From Litorivivens sp041625495 (GTDB lineage Bacteria > Pseudomonadota > Gammaproteobacteria > Pseudomonadales > Spongiibacteraceae), in NCBI RefSeq assembly GCF_041625495.1, contig NZ_JBFJTH010000167.1:1-8178 (forward strand): 8,178 nt of DNA, read 5' to 3'. The notes under the pieces were generated by a model, which saw only the letters and a program-made list of their open reading frames with translations, had not been told where the DNA came from and did no database searches. This document shows, one piece after another, positions 1 through 7,233 of the stretch. The position numbers and the translations under genes were made by a program. Position 1 is the stretch's first letter. Every line of letters begins with the position of its first letter.

Positions 1-703
1 CCTGACGCTGCCCTTTGGTCTATTCGTCGACAATGTAACGCTGCTCGGCCACATTGACATTCTTGGCAGCAAAATTGTACAGATACAGTATGACTATCGC
101 CCATCGTCCGTGGTTTACCAACTACTGGGTTTTGCCAGTGTTTTGTGGGGGGCATGGTGCTGCCGCTTGCTATGGCGCAACAGTAATCGCTTCGCTGCAA
201 TCTTATTAAGTAGTTATCTGGTCGTACTTGGCCTGTCGTTCGCCTTACAGCTGCTCTACAACTTTGGGCATGTGCAAGCAGATATTCCCGGCGGAATTAC
301 CTTCCTGTGGTTGTTTGTGGTTATTTCTCTGTGTTTTGGCCACGACACTCGCCTCCTTATTCAGGAGCTGAACCAGCAGCGGGACGAACTCCACGAAGAG
401 GTTGAGCGCCGACGTATTGCGGAACACACGGTGCGAGCTCAGGCTTTCTCAGACTCGCTGACCGGCCTGCCCAACGAATTGGAATTACGTGCCCAGCTCA
501 AAGAGACGCTGCTGAGCGACCCCACCGGCTTGAGCCTGATGCTGGTATAGGTCGACCGCCTGCGGGAAATTCGGCAGTCCTTAAGCGAAAGCCATTGCGA
601 CGCCATTCTAGTGAGTATTGCCGACCGGCTTAAGGCCGATATGCCCAACAGTCAATGGTTGACAACACATGGCCGTAAACTCACTCTTAGTGCAGGCAGC
701 TAA
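1..703 (+). pseudogene. Decayed membrane GGDEF-family protein, 5' end outside the window
   Basis: An open frame enters from the left edge (codons start at base 2) and runs to a TAG at 548-550. The same frame then continues as recognisable GGDEF sequence to a TAA at 701-703. The product is a clear paralogue of the protein encoded at 761-2839: its first residues, LTLPFGLFVDN, match residues 114-124 (LTLPYGFFLDN) there. The PGG-I-F-WLF-V-CFG membrane segment, the coiled coil (about 360-435) and the D-S-LTGLPN start of the GGDEF domain follow in the same order. At the TAG the paralogue has Gln (IQIDR against V-stop-VDR), so a single CAG-to-TAG change explains the break. The domain signature and any EAL domain are absent. 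A GTG at 110 is only an internal alternative start, because homology continues upstream of it. A truncated membrane protein could still be made, but a cyclase could not. I read this as a pseudogene. Confidence 0.72.
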
Positions 704-760
704 TCTCGGCACTATTCTCAGCACGATGCTGCAACCATTGAAACAACTACTGCAGTATCT

Positions 761-2839
761 ATGGAGCTGACTTACTACATAACCAGCGCGCTCGCCCTGT
801 ACACGGCAATAGAAGCCGTCATTATGGGAACAGCAGACCGCTATCGTGCGCTGTATCAGGCATTTGCCGCACTGTGTTTCAGCGTTGCACTGTTTTTGAC
901 CGCGACCGCCTGGTTCTACAGGGCCGAAACGCTGGAAAGCTTCTCTATTGCAACCAAGATCCAGAACATAGGAGCCTTTGGCTACCTGGTTGCATTCGCC
1001 TGGATGCTCGCCCTATATGCAGGGGTTATTAACAAATCGTTAAGCAAGCCCCTGTTAATTGCCTACAGCGCCGTATGTACAGCGCTGCTGGTCTACAGCC
1101 TGACCCTACCCTACGGCTTCTTTTTAGACAATCTGCAGTTCTACCCTGAGCAGGAAGGTTCCGAGCGGTTTTCATTCACCTACCGGAAAACATCAGCCGC
1201 GTTCCAGCTGTTGGCGATACTTATGGTCGGCTGGGGATGCTGGTGCTGCATGCATATGCACCGGCGCGGCACCAGACTGGCCGCCTGCCTGATAGGCAGT
1301 TACGTGTTACTCCAAGCCGTATCGGCAACTTCTCAGCTGCTTTACTACTACGACCTGAGCCCGTTTGTATTGCCCGGTGGAGTCATTTTCGTCTGGTTAT
1401 TCGCTGTTATTGGTGTGTGTTTCGGAGTCGATAATCGAGCGCGGGTGGCAGAGCTGTCGGATAAGAGTCAGCGCCTATCCAAAGAACTCAAAGAAAAGGC
1501 CGCCTCTGAACAACGCGCCCGCCAGCAGGCATTTACTGACGAGCTGACCCGACTGGCCAACAACCGCAAGCTAAAGGCAGCGATCGAGCGCTGCCGAAAG
1601 GACAAGCGTCGAGGCTATAAGCTGTTAGTCATTCAAATTGATCGCTATCGTGAACTTAAGCAAACCTTTGGCGAGACTAACTGTGAATCACTGCTGCGCC
1701 AGCTGGCCGATCGATTGCGAACTCACTACCGCAAAGCCAAGCTCACAGCCCGCATTTCCGAGGCGGAGTTTGCCCTGATCACCACGCAACCGGAAGAGAT
1801 CATCGAACTCTCGGCAGAAAGCGGTATCGGTCAGGTGATCCCAGGGAGCGCCTTGGCCACGCCATTTCGCATTGGCCAACAGGCTTTAGATCTGAACTAC
1901 AGCATCGGCATGGTAGACATTGTGGACAGCCTCTCCACCGAAGAGCTGCTCTACCACGCCGATCTGGCAATTGAAGATGCGACTAACCGGGGCGGTGATA
2001 CCGCAATCTACTATGACCCCTCATTTGCTGCCGTCATGGCGGAGCGCCAGGCTCTTGAGCTCGCCCTTGATCTGGCATTTAAAGATAATCACTTTCGGCT
2101 TTACTACCAGCCACAGCTCAACGCCAATCGTGAACCGGTCGGTGCAGAAGCCTTAATCCGCTGGCAACATCCCGTGCGCGGCCTGATATCACCAGCATTG
2201 TTTATCCCCCTGGCAGAACGACGCGGAATGATGGTCGAACTGGGCGACTGGGTGTTGGAAGAGGCCTGTCACGCACTGGCTCGCTGGCAACGCAATGGTG
2301 CATTTCGCGGCCGACTGTCGATCAATGTCAGTCCCTGGCAATTACGCGCCCATCAGTACGCGGACAAAACTCTCGCAACCATGCGTCGCTTTGATATTTC
2401 GCCCGACAGCATCACCCTGGAGCTGACCGAAAGTGCACTGATAGACGATGACAAGGCGACCTATCGGGAACTGGAGAAATTGCGCAATGCCGGCGTACTG
2501 ATTGCCATTGACGATTTTGGCACCGGCTTTTCCTCCCTGTCCTATCTCGCACGGCTACCGCTGGATATCCTGAAAATCGACAAATACTTCATCGACCAGC
2601 TACACACTGTCAGGGGCCGCCAACTGCTCGACGGCATGCTCAATATTGGTGCAGCGCTGGACATCAAGGTTGTCGCGGAAGGCGTGGAAACCCCCGAGCA
2701 GTTCCAGGCCTTGGTAGGAATGGGCTGCACCCATGTGCAGGGGTTCCTGTTTAGCAAGCCACTGCCTGAAGACGAATTCCTGCGCTGGCGTCCAACTGAG
2801 GACGACCCTAGACACTCCGTGCACAGTCACGGAGTGTGA
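761..2839 (+). CDS. Seven-TM membrane protein with degenerate GGDEF and intact EAL domain (probable c-di-GMP phosphodiesterase)
   Basis: The 692-residue protein has about seven hydrophobic segments (roughly residues 4-22, 31-52, 70-90, 98-117, 147-165, 172-195, 203-223), a short coiled coil (about 224-257), a GGDEF domain (about 258-418) and an EAL domain (about 432-678). The GGDEF signature is SEAEF (333-337), so diguanylate cyclase activity is unlikely, and I see no RxxD inhibitory site before it. The EAL domain looks catalytically complete: EAL at 463-465, Asn522 in INVS, Glu554 in ELTES, Asp584-Asp585 in the DDFGTG loop, Lys605 in KIDK, Glu640 and Glu643 in AEGVET, and Gln660 in QGF. In this family these residues bind metal and hydrolyse c-di-GMP to pGpG. 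The membrane half probably senses a ligand or the membrane state; I cannot assign it to a named sensor family. The ATG at 761 puts a membrane segment at the N-terminus, but I see no Shine-Dalgarno sequence before it. A decayed tandem paralogue lies immediately upstream. Confidence 0.9.
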   Translation: MELTYYITSALALYTAIEAVIMGTADRYRALYQAFAALCFSVALFLTATAWFYRAETLESFSIATKIQNIGAFGYLVAFAWMLALYAGVINKSLSKPLLIAYSAVCTALLVYSLTLPYGFFLDNLQFYPEQEGSERFSFTYRKTSAAFQLLAILMVGWGCWCCMHMHRRGTRLAACLIGSYVLLQAVSATSQLLYYYDLSPFVLPGGVIFVWLFAVIGVCFGVDNRARVAELSDKSQRLSKELKEKAASEQRARQQAFTDELTRLANNRKLKAAIERCRKDKRRGYKLLVIQIDRYRELKQTFGETNCESLLRQLADRLRTHYRKAKLTARISEAEFALITTQPEEIIELSAESGIGQVIPGSALATPFRIGQQALDLNYSIGMVDIVDSLSTEELLYHADLAIEDATNRGGDTAIYYDPSFAAVMAERQALELALDLAFKDNHFRLYYQPQLNANREPVGAEALIRWQHPVRGLISPALFIPLAERRGMMVELGDWVLEEACHALARWQRNGAFRGRLSINVSPWQLRAHQYADKTLATMRRFDISPDSITLELTESALIDDDKATYRELEKLRNAGVLIAIDDFGTGFSSLSYLARLPLDILKIDKYFIDQLHTVRGRQLLDGMLNIGAALDIKVVAEGVETPEQFQALVGMGCTHVQGFLFSKPLPEDEFLRWRPTEDDPRHSVHSHGV
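2812..2837 (+). other. Perfect 10-bp hairpin over the EAL-gene stop and moaA leader
   Basis: ACACTCCGTG (2812-2821) and CACGGAGTGT (2828-2837) are exact inverse complements around a 6-nt loop, CACAGT. The 3' arm reaches the first base of the TGA stop at 2837-2839 and contains a GGAG sequence. No T-run follows, so it is not a standard intrinsic terminator. It lies 16 bases before the moaA ATG at 2854 and overlaps the alternative GTG at 2836. It could stabilise an mRNA 3' end, modulate moaA translation, or bind a protein as DNA. The structure is seen directly; its role is unknown. Confidence 0.6.
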
Positions 2840-2853
2840 TACCATCGACGACT

Positions 2854-3864
2854 ATGAGCAGCGCAGTTACCCCCTCCCAATTGATCGATCGCTTTGACCG
2901 ACAAATCAATTATGTACGGCTGTCCGTAACGGACCGCTGCGATTTTCGCTGCGTCTATTGTATGGCCGAAGACATGACGTTTCTGCCCCGCAATCAGATA
3001 CTGTCTCTGGAACAGTTGTACGACGTCGGCAAGGCTTTTGTAGACCTTGGCGTTACCAAAATTCGTCTTACCGGCGGCGAACCCCTGATCCGGAACAATG
3101 TGTTATCGCTGGTAGAACGCCTGGGTGCGCTGGAAGGCCTCAAAGAGCTACACCTAACGACCAATGGCGCCCAGCTGGACAAGTATGCACCAGCGCTCAA
3201 AGCTGCCGGACTCACCGGCATCAATATCAGCGTCGACAGCCTGCAGGCAGACAAATTCAGACAGCTCACCCGCACTGGCGACCTTAACCGGGTATTACGC
3301 GGTATCGACGCCGCAATCGACGCCGGTTTTTCGCGCATCAAACTCAACGCCGTCATTCTTCGGGGCCGCAATGATGACGAAGTGCTCGATCTGGTGGAGT
3401 TCGCCCGACACAAGTGCGTGGACATTTCCTTCATTGAAGAAATGCCACTGGGTCTGATTGACGAGCACAGTCGGGCCTTGAGTTTCTGTTCCAGTGACGA
3501 GCTGCGCGAGATAATAGACGAGCGCTACCCACTCGGAAACAGCCACGAAAACACCGGGGGGCCCTCTGATTATTACCGCATGGTAGACAGTTCAATAAGG
3601 GTTGGCTTCATCTCACCTCACAGCCACAACTTTTGCCATTTGTGCAACCGCGTGCGCGTTACCGTTGAAGGACGCTTGCTGCTCTGCCTTGGAAACGAGC
3701 ATTCGGCCGACCTTAAAGAGGTGCTGGATGCATACCCCGGTGACAGCGAGCGATTGCAGCATACTATCCGCCAGGCCATGGCCATCAAACCCGAGCGCCA
3801 TCATTTCGAACTTAACGACGACGAACCACAGATCGTCCGCTTTATGAACATGACCGGTGGATAA
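2854..3864 (+). CDS. moaA: GTP 3',8-cyclase MoaA (molybdenum cofactor biosynthesis)
   Basis: This cytosolic radical-SAM enzyme converts GTP to 3',8-cyclo-7,8-dihydro-GTP, the first step of molybdopterin synthesis. Counted from the ATG at 2854 (336 residues, normal for the family), the SAM-cluster motif CDFRCVYC holds Cys29, Cys33 and Cys36 after the typical LSVTDRC lead-in. TGGEPLIR (about 73-80) is the SAM-binding GGE motif. The C-terminal second 4Fe-4S cluster is carried by CHLCNRVRVT (Cys261, Cys264) and LLLCLG (Cys278), with the GTP-contacting arginines between. The protein ends in Gly-Gly, the conserved tail needed for activity in MoaA proteins. A GTG at 2836 would add six residues and overlap the upstream stop by four bases. 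I prefer the ATG, although neither start has a well-spaced ribosome binding site. No other moa gene is visible here, so the rest of the pathway must lie elsewhere. The gene heads a tight four-gene run. Confidence 0.95.
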   Translation: MSSAVTPSQLIDRFDRQINYVRLSVTDRCDFRCVYCMAEDMTFLPRNQILSLEQLYDVGKAFVDLGVTKIRLTGGEPLIRNNVLSLVERLGALEGLKELHLTTNGAQLDKYAPALKAAGLTGINISVDSLQADKFRQLTRTGDLNRVLRGIDAAIDAGFSRIKLNAVILRGRNDDEVLDLVEFARHKCVDISFIEEMPLGLIDEHSRALSFCSSDELREIIDERYPLGNSHENTGGPSDYYRMVDSSIRVGFISPHSHNFCHLCNRVRVTVEGRLLLCLGNEHSADLKEVLDAYPGDSERLQHTIRQAMAIKPERHHFELNDDEPQIVRFMNMTGG

Positions 3865-4327
3865 ACACACCCTCATCGAAAAGCTCCAATTAAGTCCCCA
3901 CCCCGAAGGTGGCTTTTTCCGGCGCACCTATGAGAGCTCGCACACCCACCTGGGGCGACGCCTGATGAGCAGCATTTTTTACCTGCTCACTGATGATCAA
4001 CCCACCGGACACCTGCATCGCAACCGCTCCGATATCGTGCACTACTGGCAAGGTGGTGGCTCCCTGCTTTACACCCTGCTGACGCCGGAAGGTAAACTTC
4101 TGCAAATAACACTCGGGCCGGATGTACCCAGCGGCGAACAACTGCAACTCACCGTGCCCGGTGGATTCTGGAAGGGCTCTCAATTACTCTGTGGCGATTA
4201 CGCGCTGATCTCGGAAGCTGTATGCCCTGGCTTTGATTTCGACGATCACGAAATGGCCAGCGCGGATGAAATGCAGCAGCGCTACCCGGAACACTGGCCC
4301 AGCCTGAAAGCCCTCTGCCAAACCTAA
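3857..4327 (+). CDS. DUF985 / cupin_5 family protein of unknown function
   Basis: The 156-residue protein has the hallmarks of the DUF985 (cupin_5) family: an N-terminal HPEGGFFRRTY motif (about 15-25), IFYLLT, a histidine-containing segment TGHLHRN-SDIVHYWQGG (about 50-67), VPGGFWKGS (about 100-108) and a terminal SEAVCPGFDFDDHEMA stretch (about 119-134). The family folds as a small RmlC-like beta barrel. Structures of members exist but no reaction is established to my knowledge, so I give none. The length is normal for the family. The GTG start at 3857 lies inside the end of moaA, giving an 8-base overlap that suggests translational coupling. Its codons follow the same style as its neighbours. 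Being locked between moaA and the MoxR/VWA pair suggests, but does not show, a link to cofactor handling. Confidence 0.88.
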   Translation: MDKHTLIEKLQLSPHPEGGFFRRTYESSHTHLGRRLMSSIFYLLTDDQPTGHLHRNRSDIVHYWQGGGSLLYTLLTPEGKLLQITLGPDVPSGEQLQLTVPGGFWKGSQLLCGDYALISEAVCPGFDFDDHEMASADEMQQRYPEHWPSLKALCQT

Positions 4328-4342
4328 TTCACAATCAGGAAC

Positions 4343-4347
4343 AGGAG
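4343..4347 (+). promoter_or_regulatory. Ribosome binding site fixing a GTG start
   Basis: AGGAG lies 8 bases before the GTG at 4356. It is the clearest Shine-Dalgarno sequence in the central operon and decides the start of the AAA+ ATPase gene, which has no nearby ATG alternative. Confidence 0.75.
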
Positions 4348-4355
4348 TTAACACG

Positions 4356-5279
4356 GTGCAGGATTCCCCGGCCACAGTGGCCGTGAACACGTTGATCAAT
4401 GGCTTTGCCGGCGCCGGCTATATCGCCAGTGAAGCCATCGCCACCACGGTTTATCTCGCCCAACAGCTGCAGCGCCCGATTCTGGTGGAAGGCCCACCCG
4501 GCGTAGGCAAAACCGAACTGGCCAAAGCAACGGCTCAGTTCAATGGACTGCCCCTGGTGCGCCTGCAATGCTATGAAGGCCTGGACGAAAGCAAAGCACT
4601 TTACGACTGGAAATATTCCAAGCAATTGCTCTACAGCCAGGTTCTCAAAGAGCAGCTGCACGATATTCTTCAGGGCGCCAAAGGGCTGGCCGAATCTGTG
4701 GAACGGCTGAAATCCTTCGGCGATATTTTCTATTCGGAAGAATTTCTCGAACCGCGCCCGCTACTCAAAGCGCTCCGAGAAAAGGATGGCGCGGTCCTGC
4801 TGATCGATGAGATTGACAAATCCGACTATGAATTCGAATCGCTGCTGCTGGAAATTCTGTCCGACTTTCAGGCGTCCATCCCAGAAATCGGCACCATCCA
4901 CGCCACCACGAAACCGGTCGTCATCCTCACCAGCAACAACACGCGCGATCTGAGCGACGCGCTCAAACGCCGTTGCCTGCACCTATACATTGACTTTCCC
5001 AGTCGCGCGCTCGAAACCCGCATAGTAAAAACCCGAGTGCCGGAAATTCCAGACTCTCTCGGCGAGCAGCTGGTTACCTTTATTCAGCAGGTCCGCGAAC
5101 TGGATCTGAAAAAGGCCCCAGCCGTTAGCGAGACATTGGACTGGGCTCGCGCCCTGCTGCTGCTGCACGCCACCGCCCTATCGCCGGAGCTGGTGCAAAG
5201 CACCTTGAATGTGATCCTCAAGTTCGAAGAGGATATCCAGCTGGTGACGCCGGAAATCCGGCAGCTATTGAAAGGCTAG
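4356..5279 (+). CDS. MoxR-family AAA+ ATPase, CoxD-like
   Basis: This 307-residue cytosolic ATPase shows a complete AAA+ core: Walker A GPPGVGKT (46-53), Walker B VLLIDEID (147-154), sensor 1 in ILTSNNTRDLS (about 190-200), Arg-finger candidates in ALKRRC (205-206), and a helical lid with SETLDWARALLLL (about 258-270). The lid and the ALKRRC-LHLYIDFP run resemble the MoxR subgroup that includes CoxD of aerobic CO dehydrogenase clusters. MoxR proteins work with VWA partners as ATP-driven chaperones that mature or insert cofactors into enzymes. A CoxE-like VWA gene follows after 11 bases, the usual pairing. The GTG start is supported by AGGAG at 4343-4347. Many bacteria carry such pairs without CO dehydrogenase, so the client here is unknown and I do not assign the symbol coxD. 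Confidence 0.9.
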   Translation: MQDSPATVAVNTLINGFAGAGYIASEAIATTVYLAQQLQRPILVEGPPGVGKTELAKATAQFNGLPLVRLQCYEGLDESKALYDWKYSKQLLYSQVLKEQLHDILQGAKGLAESVERLKSFGDIFYSEEFLEPRPLLKALREKDGAVLLIDEIDKSDYEFESLLLEILSDFQASIPEIGTIHATTKPVVILTSNNTRDLSDALKRRCLHLYIDFPSRALETRIVKTRVPEIPDSLGEQLVTFIQQVRELDLKKAPAVSETLDWARALLLLHATALSPELVQSTLNVILKFEEDIQLVTPEIRQLLKG

Positions 5280-5290
5280 GCGCCACCACC

Positions 5291-6673
5291 ATGGAACAGA
5301 CTCTGCTTGGCTTTATCAATACCCTACGGCAGCACGACGTGCGTATCTCTACCAGCGAAACCCTCGATGCACTGCAAACAGCCGACGTTATTGGTTACAG
5401 TAACCAGCAGCTGCTGCGCGATGCACTGGCAGCCTCACTCACTAAAACGCGTGACGAGAAAGCCCTGTTCCACCAGTGTTTTGACCTGTACTTTCTGGCC
5501 AAAGGTGAGCGCCACAGCGAACAGCAGCAAACCAAGACAGAATCACCTCACCCGAGCAAGTTTGAATTGCCTGACGCTGTAGCCGGCGACGCCGCCGTGC
5601 AGAATGCGCTCAGCGCGCCGATGGTGCAGGCCGCACTGGAAGGTAATAATGATGCCGTGGCCATGGCCATCGAAGAAGCCGCCGAAGGCATCAGCCTGGA
5701 CAATGTGCGCTTTAACACCCAGAAAGGCATATTCCGGCGGCGCCTGGCAGAAGCAGCAGGTACCGGCCAATTCGACAGGGCCATCGATGCATTGAAGGCC
5801 ATCGACAGCGAGGAGCTGGCTGGCCCCATTGAATGGCTGGAACAGCAGCGATATGTGCTTGATATGGCGGCGCGCGATGCCGTTGAGCACCAGCTATTAC
5901 TTAACGCCAATGCCGCCGGGCGCGCCATTCAACAACAGATGCTGCGCAATACCCGACTTTCGGCGCTGGAGCACTACCACCTGAAACAGCTCCCCACACT
6001 GATTCGCGCACTGGCTAAAAAACTCGCCACCCGTCACCGCCAACGGCGCCGGGTTGACCGTCGCGGCAAACTCGACATGTCAAAGACCCTGCGCCGCAAC
6101 CTAGCCTATGGTGGCGTACCCTTCCATACCTACTGGAAGCAAAAGCGGAAAGACCAGCCAAAACTCGTTGTGCTTTGCGATGTCAGTGGCTCCGTCTCGA
6201 CTTACGCCCGTTTTCTGCTGCTGTTCCTGTACAGCCTGACCGATGTGATGCCTCGCATCCGCAGCTTTGTGTTTACCAGCGAAACCTACGAGGTGACCGA
6301 CCTATTTGAGCGCCACCCGCCTGAGCAGGCGGTTGAACTGGTCAACCAGAAGTGGGGGCGCGGCAGCAGCGACTACGGCAACAGTTTCAAACAGTTTGTA
6401 AGCGAGTACTCTGCCCAGATCGACCGCAATACCACGCTTATCATCCTCGGTGACGGCCGTGCCAATAGCGCGGACCCCGGCCTCGACCAACTGCGAGAAC
6501 TCTACCAGCGCAGCAAGTATCTGCTCTGGTTCAACCCCGAACCCCGCGCAAGCTGGAATACTGGCGACTCCGAGATCAAACGCTACCAGAGCGCCTGTCA
6601 TTTTGTAGCCGAGTGCAACTCGATGGCCAAACTGGAGCGCTTATTGGACCGCCTGCTCACCGTTTTGCACTGA
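5291..6673 (+). CDS. CoxE-like von Willebrand factor A domain protein
   Basis: The 460-residue protein has an alpha-helical N-terminal region (about 1-230), a basic linker (about 235-290, with RRRVDRRGKLDMSKTLRR) and a C-terminal VWA domain (about 291-460). The VWA metal site is visible as CDVSGSVS with Asp297, Ser299 and Ser301. Further candidate ligands lie in GRGSSDYG (about 356-363) and in ILGDGR (Asp388). The linker followed by the DVSGSV motif is typical of the VWA_CoxE family (PF05762). There is no signal peptide or membrane segment, so it is cytosolic. It is read just after the MoxR-type ATPase gene (11-base gap) and is expected to be its partner, recognising the client through metal-dependent binding. 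The client is not encoded nearby. No third maturation gene of CoxF type is present after it. Confidence 0.88.
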   Translation: MEQTLLGFINTLRQHDVRISTSETLDALQTADVIGYSNQQLLRDALAASLTKTRDEKALFHQCFDLYFLAKGERHSEQQQTKTESPHPSKFELPDAVAGDAAVQNALSAPMVQAALEGNNDAVAMAIEEAAEGISLDNVRFNTQKGIFRRRLAEAAGTGQFDRAIDALKAIDSEELAGPIEWLEQQRYVLDMAARDAVEHQLLLNANAAGRAIQQQMLRNTRLSALEHYHLKQLPTLIRALAKKLATRHRQRRRVDRRGKLDMSKTLRRNLAYGGVPFHTYWKQKRKDQPKLVVLCDVSGSVSTYARFLLLFLYSLTDVMPRIRSFVFTSETYEVTDLFERHPPEQAVELVNQKWGRGSSDYGNSFKQFVSEYSAQIDRNTTLIILGDGRANSADPGLDQLRELYQRSKYLLWFNPEPRASWNTGDSEIKRYQSACHFVAECNSMAKLERLLDRLLTVLH

Positions 6674-6740
6674 TCCCGGTACGCACAATTACGGGTACTG
6701 CTTGCCACCGGTTCCAGTAGAGTACGTCTCTAGAACCATC

Positions 6741-6745
6741 AGGAG
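6741..6745 (+). promoter_or_regulatory. Ribosome binding site of the first PilZ gene
   Basis: AGGAG ends 9 bases before the ATG at 6755 and supports that start. The 81-base gap before this gene contains no T-run hairpin and no convincing sigma-70 promoter that I could identify, so transcription may continue from the VWA gene. Confidence 0.65.
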
Positions 6746-6754
6746 CCTGACAGC

Positions 6755-7153
6755 ATGGCCGATCACCGCATAGAGAAACGTTACCAAACTGCCGACGACA
6801 ACTGCCTGGATATCTATCTGCAGAACGGTGGCTATTCGATCGTGGCAAGCCGCGAAGAATGCCAAGTAACAGACATTTCCAAACACGGGCTGAAAGTACG
6901 CTGCATCAACCCGTTGCGCGTGTTCGAACGTTTTCGCCTTCGCTTTCACCTTGAATCCGGCAACGATCTGACGCTGTTCGGCACCGTCCGCTGGGTGGTA
7001 GCTGAGGGTGGCAACCGCTACCTGATGGGTCTTCTACTGGAAGACACACTCGGCACCGACTACCTTTTGTGGCAGAACCGTCTGAGCAAGATGCTTCTGC
7101 GGTCTTCGTCAGCAGCATCGCTAACCAGTGATCATGCCAGTTTGGCTGGGTAG
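6755..7153 (+). CDS. PilZ-domain protein (c-di-GMP receptor), first of two
   Basis: This 132-residue single-domain protein matches PilZ. It has the RxxxR arginine motif as RIEKR (Arg5, Arg9) near the N-terminus and the DxSxxG motif as DISKHG (Asp40, Ser42, Gly45). A beta-strand pattern follows, including FGTVRWVV and RYLMGLLL, and the domain ends near residue 105. Both motifs that wrap a c-di-GMP dimer are intact, so binding is likely. The serine-rich tail (about 114-132) looks flexible. There is no membrane segment or signal peptide, so it is cytosolic. Single-domain PilZ proteins act as adaptors for motility, polysaccharide or other targets; the target cannot be read from sequence. The start is set by AGGAG at 6741-6745. 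A second, divergent PilZ gene follows 138 bases downstream. Confidence 0.88.
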   Translation: MADHRIEKRYQTADDNCLDIYLQNGGYSIVASREECQVTDISKHGLKVRCINPLRVFERFRLRFHLESGNDLTLFGTVRWVVAEGGNRYLMGLLLEDTLGTDYLLWQNRLSKMLLRSSSAASLTSDHASLAG

Positions 7154-7233
7154 AACCTCGGGGCGATACTGCCCCCCAGTCAACCAATCGCGAAAAAATG
7201 AGCGCTAGGTCACATTACGATCACGCTACAGGC

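Noticed and set aside
2..10. CCTGACGCT recurs at 2, near 5570 and near 7370 as a possible repeat or uptake-like word.
   Set aside because: Only three copies, all within coding sequence, with no shared flanks or spacing. Too few to support a repeat.
548..550. TAG in the left-edge gene as a programmed read-through codon.
   Set aside because: The frame appears to carry a further frameshift and lacks its EAL part, so decay explains it better. I see no structure supporting read-through.
3613..3927. Minus-strand open frame of 104 codons across the moaA/DUF985 junction.
   Set aside because: It lies antisense to two well-supported genes, with no recognisable motifs. It is a by-product of codon composition, like the other long minus-strand frames at 2994-3434, 4335-4661 and 5543-5928.
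5281..5294. GCCACCACCATGG before the VWA gene matches a eukaryotic Kozak context.
   Set aside because: All surrounding genes are bacterial in kind and arrangement, so the match is a coincidence in GC-rich sequence.
7146..7179. CTGGG/CCCAG with an inner GGGGC/GCCCC hairpin after the first PilZ gene, as an intrinsic terminator.
   Set aside because: The two pairings compete for the same C-run, the stems are only 5 bp, and no T-run follows on the plus strand.
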